DNA from: Thermoplasmata archaeon
Lineage (GTDB): Archaea > Thermoplasmatota > Thermoplasmata > Lutacidiplasmatales > UBA184
Length of the DNA: 7,714 bases
Direction: 5' to 3'
Assembly (NCBI GenBank): GCA_030046135.1
Contig: JASIEC010000007.1
Coordinates: forward strand, 1 to 7,714
Positions 1 to 3,290 of the stretch are shown here, one piece after another. Below the pieces are notes generated by a model. That model searched no databases, was not told where the DNA came from, and was given only the letters and a program-made list of their open reading frames with translations. Every line of letters begins with the position of its first letter. Within the stretch, counting starts at the first letter, position 1. Position numbers and translations under genes: made by a program.

Positions 1-32
1 GGCCCCGAGACCCGAGCGACGACGCCGGCCAC
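1..32 (-). CDS. atpA: A-type ATP synthase subunit A, N-terminal fragment (runs off window)
   Basis: Only ten full codons are present, read leftward from a GTG at 32-30; they encode (M)AGVVARVSGP. This matches the start of the catalytic alpha/A subunit of archaeal A-type ATP synthases, which typically opens with a short strand ending in R-[IV]-S-G-P. The gene lies immediately after atpF on the same strand, which is the usual F-A order of the archaeal operon, and this strengthens a call that ten residues alone would not carry. A near-perfect Shine-Dalgarno site (positions 42-33) fixes the start. The subunit hydrolyses or makes ATP in the A1 head at the inner face of the membrane. The rest of the gene lies outside the window. 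Confidence 0.72.
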   Translation of the reverse strand, partial: MAGVVARVSG

Positions 33-42
33 GATCTCCTCC
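33..42 (-). promoter_or_regulatory. Ribosome binding site of atpA
   Basis: Reading the minus strand, GGAGGAGATC lies directly between the atpF stop codon (45-43) and the atpA GTG (32-30). It differs at one base from GGAGGTGATC, the complement of the conserved archaeal 16S rRNA 3' end. The GGAGG core is 5 nt from the start codon. It supports the GTG start and implies SD-driven initiation of atpA from an atpF-atpA message. Confidence 0.7.
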
Positions 43-384
43 CTAGGCGGCGGGGACGGCGAGCGTGATGCCGAGGACCCGCTTCGCGAGGGCGTTCAAG
101 CTCTCCACCTCGAACTCCCCCGTCGGGGACGGGACGAAGACGACGAGCGGCCGCATCGACGCGTCGGCGCGGGCCCGCTGCGCCTCCGAGAGGCTCGCGC
201 GGACCGATTGGCTCGCGACGACGAGGTTGAACGCGTCGTTCGCGAGGGCCGCCTCGAACTCCCGGGCGGCGGTCTCGGGGGTCACTTCGACGACGTCCTT
301 CGTGCCGATCAGCCGGAAGCCGATCGCGAGCTCCCGCTCGCCGATCACGACCGTTCGCCCGGGCTCGGGTGCGGTGTCGGGCAC
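43..384 (-). CDS. atpF: A-type ATP synthase subunit F
   Basis: The 113-residue product has the pattern of V/A-type ATPase subunit F. An N-terminal strand with VVIGERELAIGFRLIG (about residues 12-27) corresponds to the family's 'IGD.dt..GFRL.G' signature. A central NLVVASQSV strand follows (about 53-61), and the C-terminal helix carries LAKRVLGITL. Subunit F sits on the central rotor stalk between the A3B3 head and the membrane ring and modulates ATP hydrolysis. The usual length is about 100 residues, so the N-terminus is some ten residues long. An internal GTG near residue 13 is an alternative start, but a TATA box 26 bp upstream of the GTG at 384 favours the longer, leaderless form. It is followed directly by atpA. 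Unusually, the gene before it is not another ATPase subunit (C would be expected) but an SRPBCC protein. Confidence 0.88.
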   Translation of the reverse strand: MPDTAPEPGRTVVIGERELAIGFRLIGTKDVVEVTPETAAREFEAALANDAFNLVVASQSVRASLSEAQRARADASMRPLVVFVPSPTGEFEVESLNALAKRVLGITLAVPAA

Positions 385-403
385 GGCCCCGTCGGCGGGG
401 TTC

Positions 404-416
404 CGCGCTATTTAAC
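404..416 (-). promoter_or_regulatory. TATA box of atpF, overlapping the upstream stop codon
   Basis: On the minus strand GTTAAATAGCGCG runs from 416 to 404. The TTAAATA core is one of the few AT-rich stretches in the window and lies about 26-29 bp upstream of the atpF GTG at 384, the spacing expected for an archaeal TATA box and a leaderless transcript. The core includes the TAA stop (414-412) of the SRPBCC gene. Promoter activity is inferred from position and composition only. Confidence 0.6.
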
Positions 417-936
417 GGCTGCCCCGGGCTCGCCGACGACGAGGCACCGGACGGCGTCCGGAGGACGGTTCCGAGGCGAGTTCGCGTCGCATCACGGTCG
501 CCAGGTGGAGCCAGAGCGCGCGGTCCTCCCGGGCGAGCTCGCGCGAGCGGGCGGCGAGGGCGGACGGTCCGAGCGGACGGGCGGACCGCTCGATCTGCCG
601 GCCTGTGAACGTGAGCCGGGAGCGGCCGCGTCCGGCCGGCTCGAGCTCGTAGAGGAACTGCGAGTGCCGCGCCGGGCCCCCGACGTGCGTGTTCGTCCAC
701 GCGAGGCGCCCCGGATAGAGGCGGACGAGCCGGGTCTTGGTGACCCAGCTCCGGCCCCGGAGGACCGTGTCGGTGAGCACGATCGCGTCCGGCGTGAGCG
801 TCGCGATCCGTCGGATCCCCTCCTGGCCCATCCGGGCCCAGTCGTCCGGCGCGTAGTCGGTCGCCCACCGGAACGCCGCCCTCGGCGGCGCCGGGAGCAC
901 GACCGAAAACTGGTACGGGACGGAGACGAGCGGCAT
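412..936 (-). CDS. SRPBCC (START/polyketide-cyclase-like) domain protein
   Basis: The 174-residue product begins with a strand-helix pattern typical of the SRPBCC/Bet v1-like fold: YQFSVVLPAPPRAAFRWATD at residues 8-27, then DYAPDDWARMG. Alternating strands follow (IVLTDTVL, KTRLVRLYP, LAWTNTHVGG, SQFLYELEP, SRLTFTGRQI), and a long C-terminal helix rich in Arg and Glu closes the domain. The last 16 residues form a very basic tail (RRPVPRRRRARGSR). The fold makes a hydrophobic cavity for a lipid, aromatic or other small ligand; the ligand here is unknown. It starts 7 nt after the ferredoxin stop codon, so the two are almost certainly co-transcribed. No membrane segment or signal peptide is visible. 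Alternatives within the same superfamily (hydroxylase, cyclase, polyketide dehydrase) cannot be separated from sequence reading. Confidence 0.72.
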   Translation of the reverse strand: MPLVSVPYQFSVVLPAPPRAAFRWATDYAPDDWARMGQEGIRRIATLTPDAIVLTDTVLRGRSWVTKTRLVRLYPGRLAWTNTHVGGPARHSQFLYELEPAGRGRSRLTFTGRQIERSARPLGPSALAARSRELAREDRALWLHLATVMRRELASEPSSGRRPVPRRRRARGSR

Positions 937-943
937 CGGGTCG

Positions 944-1222
944 CTACTTGTACGTCGAGTGGTGGACGTGGTTCTCGTCGTCGGTGATCAGGATGCACTC
1001 CCCCTCGCACTCGAACAGGCACGCCTCGCAGACGATGCATTCCGGGCCGTGGATCGACAGCGACTTCTCGCCGCGGAACTGGAACTTGGCGGCGACGGCG
1101 GGGTCGTCGACGACGTCCGGCATCTCGTCGCGGGGCCGGAGCTCGAAGACGTTCACCGGGCAGACGTCGCGGCAGTGCGCGCACCCGGTGCACTTCGCGA
1201 TGTCGATATCGACCTGGACCAT
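944..1222 (-). CDS. Small dicluster [4Fe-4S] ferredoxin
   Basis: Counting from the ATG at 1222, this is a 92-residue protein with two cysteine motifs. The first, CTGCAHCRDVCP, has cysteines at 11, 14, 17 and 21. The second, CIVCEACLFECEGEC, has them at 62, 65, 68, 72 and 76. These ligate two [4Fe-4S] clusters for cytoplasmic electron transfer. A roughly 40-residue insertion between the motifs is longer than in the minimal clostridial type. The tail is acidic and His-containing (DDENHVHHSTYK). The second motif carries an extra, fifth Cys in place of the usual small residue. A GTG at 1252 in the same frame would add ten residues, but homologous ferredoxins generally begin just before the first strand, as MVQVDID does here, so I prefer 1222. 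It heads a likely operon with the SRPBCC gene. The redox partner is not evident. Confidence 0.85.
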   Translation of the reverse strand: MVQVDIDIAKCTGCAHCRDVCPVNVFELRPRDEMPDVVDDPAVAAKFQFRGEKSLSIHGPECIVCEACLFECEGECILITDDENHVHHSTYK

Positions 1223-1344
1223 GGGGCGGAGGGAGACGACGGCTCCGGGCACTTAGCGTTGTTACCCGCGAGGGGGCGACGGGGCCGGCGCGGGGCGGGG
1301 AGGGGGCCTTAATCGCCGGCGGGACCTTTCGGCCTCCGACGGCC
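1223..1344. promoter_or_regulatory. Divergent control region between the ferredoxin and DUF72 genes
   Basis: About 120 bp separate the two divergent start codons. On the plus strand CTTAATC at 1308-1314 is a TATA-like box about 34 bp before the DUF72 GTG, predicting a leader of under 10 nt. On the minus strand the best candidate for the ferredoxin is the weak GCTAAGTG at 1257-1250, about 30 bp upstream of the ATG at 1222. Between the two boxes is a G-rich tract (1272-1306) with five runs of four or five G. No clear operator palindrome was seen. Confidence 0.5.
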
Positions 1345-2109
1345 GTGGGCGAGATCCTCCTCGGGACGAGCGGGTGGGACTACCCCGAGTGGGTCGGGAA
1401 GGTGTACCCTCCCCGGGGGGCCGCCGACAAGCTCCGCTACTACGCGGGGCTGTTCCCGATCGTCGAGGTTAACTCGACGTTCTACCGGCTCCCCCCGCCG
1501 TCCGTCGCCCTGTCGTGGGTCCGGCGGACCCCGGCCCGGTTCCGGTTCGCGGCGAAGTTCCCCCAGACGATCACGCACGACCTGCGCCTCGTGGGGACGG
1601 AGGAGGAGGTCCGCCGGTTCCTCGCCGTCGTGAAGCCGATCCGCGACGCGGGCAAGTTCGTCGCGGCCCTCCTGCAGCTCCCCCCCTCCCTCCCGTTCGA
1701 GCCCGAGACGGTCCGCCGGTTCTACGCCTCCCTCCCCCGGGACCTTCCCGTGGCGGTCGAGTTCCGCGAGCGCTCCTGGCTCGTGCCCGACTCCTACGCG
1801 CTGCTCCGGGAGTTCGGTCTCGCGCACGCGATCGTCGACGGCCCGCATCTCCCGGTCGCCCCCGAAGTGACCGGTCCGTTCGCCTACCTCCGGTGGCACG
1901 GCCACGGGAGCCCGCTCTGGTACGACTACACGTACTCGGCGGAGGAGATCGCCGCGTGGGTCCCCCGGGTCCGGGCCCTGGCCGAGGAGGGGACGACGGT
2001 CTACGGGTTCTTCAACAACCATTTCCGGGGGGACGCCGCGGCGAACTGCCGGACCCTCGCCGAGGAGCTCGGGCTCCCCTCGCCGTCCCGCAGGTCGAAG
2101 CTCGACTAG
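1345..2109 (+). CDS. DUF72 (YecE-like) family protein
   Basis: The 254-residue product carries the DUF72 hallmark motifs in order: GTSGWDYPEW (7-16), EVNSTFYRLP (41-50), FAAKFPQTITH (68-78), LQLPPSLPFE (110-119), VEFRERSW (138-145), AYLRWHG (180-186) and YGFFNNHFRGDAAANC (220-235). Length and motif spacing are those of a complete member of this TIM-barrel family, which is widespread in bacteria and archaea and whose reaction is not established. Conserved polar and acidic residues at the strand ends suggest an enzyme, perhaps acting on a sugar or nucleotide. The start is a GTG just before the first conserved strand, behind a TATA-like CTTAATC. The protein looks soluble, with no signal peptide. 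It is transcribed away from the ferredoxin and is separated by about 100 bp and another promoter from the RecA-like gene, so it need not share that operon's function. Confidence 0.9.
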   Translation: MGEILLGTSGWDYPEWVGKVYPPRGAADKLRYYAGLFPIVEVNSTFYRLPPPSVALSWVRRTPARFRFAAKFPQTITHDLRLVGTEEEVRRFLAVVKPIRDAGKFVAALLQLPPSLPFEPETVRRFYASLPRDLPVAVEFRERSWLVPDSYALLREFGLAHAIVDGPHLPVAPEVTGPFAYLRWHGHGSPLWYDYTYSAEEIAAWVPRVRALAEEGTTVYGFFNNHFRGDAAANCRTLAEELGLPSPSRRSKLD

Positions 2110-2118
2110 CCGGCGCCC

Positions 2119-2144
2119 GGCCGGGGGAACGCCCCGTCCCGGCC
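2119..2144 (+). other. GC-rich hairpin downstream of the DUF72 gene
   Basis: GGCCGGG (2119-2125) and CCCGGCC (2138-2144) form a perfect 7-bp stem with a 12-nt loop, ten bases after the DUF72 stop codon. A short TTTC follows at 2147. Archaeal termination usually relies on longer T-tracts, so calling this a terminator would be speculative; in DNA this GC-rich such a stem may arise by chance. Confidence 0.25.
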
Positions 2145-2160
2145 CGTTTCAACGGCTCCC

Positions 2161-2198
2161 CGGGCGGTCGCTTTAGCGCGCCCGGGGCCGTAGCGCGC
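2161..2198 (+). promoter_or_regulatory. Promoter region of the RecA-like/PolB2 operon
   Basis: CTTTAGCGCG at 2171-2180 is the most AT-rich point before the ATG at 2212 and is read as the TATA-like box, 38 bp upstream; this predicts a leader of about 12 nt. The 11-mer CGGGCGGTCGC (2161-2171) directly abuts it on the upstream side, where transcription factor B and regulators contact archaeal promoters. TAGCGCGC is repeated at 2174-2181 and 2191-2198. The same 11-mer and heptamer recur in front of the GNAT gene. Confidence 0.45.
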
Positions 2199-2211
2199 GG
2201 TCGAGCGAGCG

Positions 2212-3084
2212 ATGGCCGAACCGTTCCCCGTCGAACCGGAGCTCTCGCCCGAGGAGCTCGTCCCCGGCCCGTCGCCGGACCCCGCGGCGTGGGCGCCGCC
2301 CCCGTCCCCGCCCCGGCCGAGGATCCGCTTCCCGCCCCGTCCCGGGCGTGTCGGGGCGCCGCTCGCCCTGCCCCGGGAACCGGCGCTGTTCCCGTGGCTC
2401 GCCCGGCGCCTCGCGCCCGGGGAGGCGACGCTCTGGTGCGGCCCGCGGCCGGCCGTCGACCCTCTCCTCGAGATGCTCTACGCGGGGAGCGCGCTCGCCC
2501 GGGGCCGGGTCTCCCTCCTCGAGGGGGGGAACCGGTTCCACCCGTACCGGATCGGCGAGCTCGGCCGGTCCCTCGGCCTCGACGCCGAGGCGACGTTGCG
2601 GCGGATCCGCCTCGCCCGGGGGTTCACGGCCCACCAGATGGTGGCGCTGGTCGACGCCTGGGGCCGCGAGGTGCGCCGACACCCCCCGACGCTGCTCGTC
2701 GGTCACGACCTTCCGGCGCTGTTCTGGGACGGGGAGACCCCCCCGGAGGAGCGGGACGCCCTGCTCCGCCGGGTCGCGCGCGCCCTCGCGTCCCTCCTCC
2801 GACGGACCGGCCTCCCGCTCGTCCTCACGCTCGGGCCGGAGGGGGCCGGCCGCTTCCCCGGCCTCGCCGACGAGGGACCTCGCTGGTCGGACTACCTCAC
2901 GATCGCCCGGGGCCCGACCGCGCTCCGCCTCCGCGCGATGCGGGACGACGTCCGGCTCACGCTCGTCGCGCGGCCGCCCGGCCAGCTCGGGATGGAGGCG
3001 TTCGACGGCGGACCGTCCGCCGAGGAGGTGACCGCGTGGGGCGTACCGCTCCGACGTACCGCCAGGCGCTCGAGGAGCGGATGA
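2212..3084 (+). CDS. RecA/RadA-superfamily-like protein without a P-loop, PolB2-associated
   Basis: A 290-residue protein. Residues 1-51 are Pro-rich and probably disordered. Residues 58-255 follow the RadA/RadB core. Where the Walker A loop should lie there is LWCGPRPAVDPLLEML (74-89), with no GK[ST]. The next strand, LLEGGNRFHPYRI (102-114), corresponds to the 'IDTE..F.P.R' segment of Rad51/RadA. GLDAEATLRRIRLARGFTAH (122-141) matches its 'gld....L.ni..ara' stretch. A Walker B-like strand ending in Asp (TLLVGHDLP, 160-168) and a final strand LPLVLTLGPEG complete the fold. ATP binding is therefore doubtful, and a structural or DNA- or protein-binding role is likelier. The gene heads the operon; the next gene begins 49 nt before its stop. 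The last ten residues (RRTARRSRSG) lie in the overlap and look unconstrained. Exact family membership was not verified. Confidence 0.68.
   Translation: MAEPFPVEPELSPEELVPGPSPDPAAWAPPPSPPRPRIRFPPRPGRVGAPLALPREPALFPWLARRLAPGEATLWCGPRPAVDPLLEMLYAGSALARGRVSLLEGGNRFHPYRIGELGRSLGLDAEATLRRIRLARGFTAHQMVALVDAWGREVRRHPPTLLVGHDLPALFWDGETPPEERDALLRRVARALASLLRRTGLPLVLTLGPEGAGRFPGLADEGPRWSDYLTIARGPTALRLRAMRDDVRLTLVARPPGQLGMEAFDGGPSAEEVTAWGVPLRRTARRSRSG
3022..3031 (+). promoter_or_regulatory. Strong internal Shine-Dalgarno site setting the start of the 84-aa gene
   Basis: GAGGAGGTGA lies inside the RecA-like coding sequence. It contains GGAGGTGA, a full complement to the conserved end of 16S rRNA, with the GGAGG core 7 nt before the GTG at 3036. 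It also encodes Glu-Glu-Val of the upstream protein, so coincidence is possible. The competing ATG at 3081 has only GAGGAG 3 nt away, which is poorly spaced. Confidence 0.5.
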
Positions 3085-3290
3085 AACGCTGGGACGCGTT
3101 CGCCCGCCTGCTCACGACCCCGGAGGAGAGGGCGGCGTTCGAGCTCCTCCGCACCGGGGCCCGGCGCTACGTCGCCCAGGCGACGTACGTCGGGAGCCCG
3201 GACCTCCTCGAATCGATCCTCCTCTCCGTCCTGACCGACCTCGCGGTCCGGCTCCGCGCGGACGGGGCGGGCCGGCCGGCGTCCCGGTGA
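3036..3290 (+). CDS. Small helical protein between RecA-like and PolB2 genes, unknown family
   Basis: Read from GTG 3036 this encodes 84 residues; from the ATG at 3081, 69. It looks all-helical: an amphipathic helix through ALEERMKRWDAFARLL, a turn TTPEER, a second helix AAFELLRTGARRYVAQATYV, and a hydrophobic third helix DLLESILLSVLTDLAVRL, then a loose tail. No Cys, no enzymatic motif and no signal peptide are visible. I chose 3036 because of the strong ribosome binding site and because codons between 3036 and 3081 have G/C at 13 of 15 third positions in this frame against 11 of 15 in the RecA-like frame. The gene overlaps the RecA-like gene by 49 nt, and its TGA overlaps the polymerase GTG (GTGA). 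It is therefore probably made in step with both and could be a subunit or adaptor bridging them. I do not recognise the family. Confidence 0.7.
   Translation: MGRTAPTYRQALEERMKRWDAFARLLTTPEERAAFELLRTGARRYVAQATYVGSPDLLESILLSVLTDLAVRLRADGAGRPASR

Noticed and set aside
411..432. Resemblance between this segment and 2147-2170 (TTTAACGGCT and TTTCAACGGCT, each followed by CCCCGGGC)
   Set aside because: Needs one or two gaps, sits on opposite functional strands, and matches of this size are expected occasionally at this base composition.
208..987. A 259-codon plus-strand frame opposite atpF, the SRPBCC gene and the ferredoxin end
   Set aside because: Antisense to three genes with recognisable domains, and its composition is that of a shadow.
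2110..2211. Possible small gene or RNA between the DUF72 and RecA-like genes
   Set aside because: Only about 100 bp, with no convincing ORF; the hairpin and promoter-like elements explain what can be seen.
1515..3035. The first about 500 codons of a long plus-strand frame that ends at 3290
   Set aside because: Out-of-frame shadow of the DUF72 and RecA-like genes; only its last 84 codons (3036-3290) look genuinely coding.
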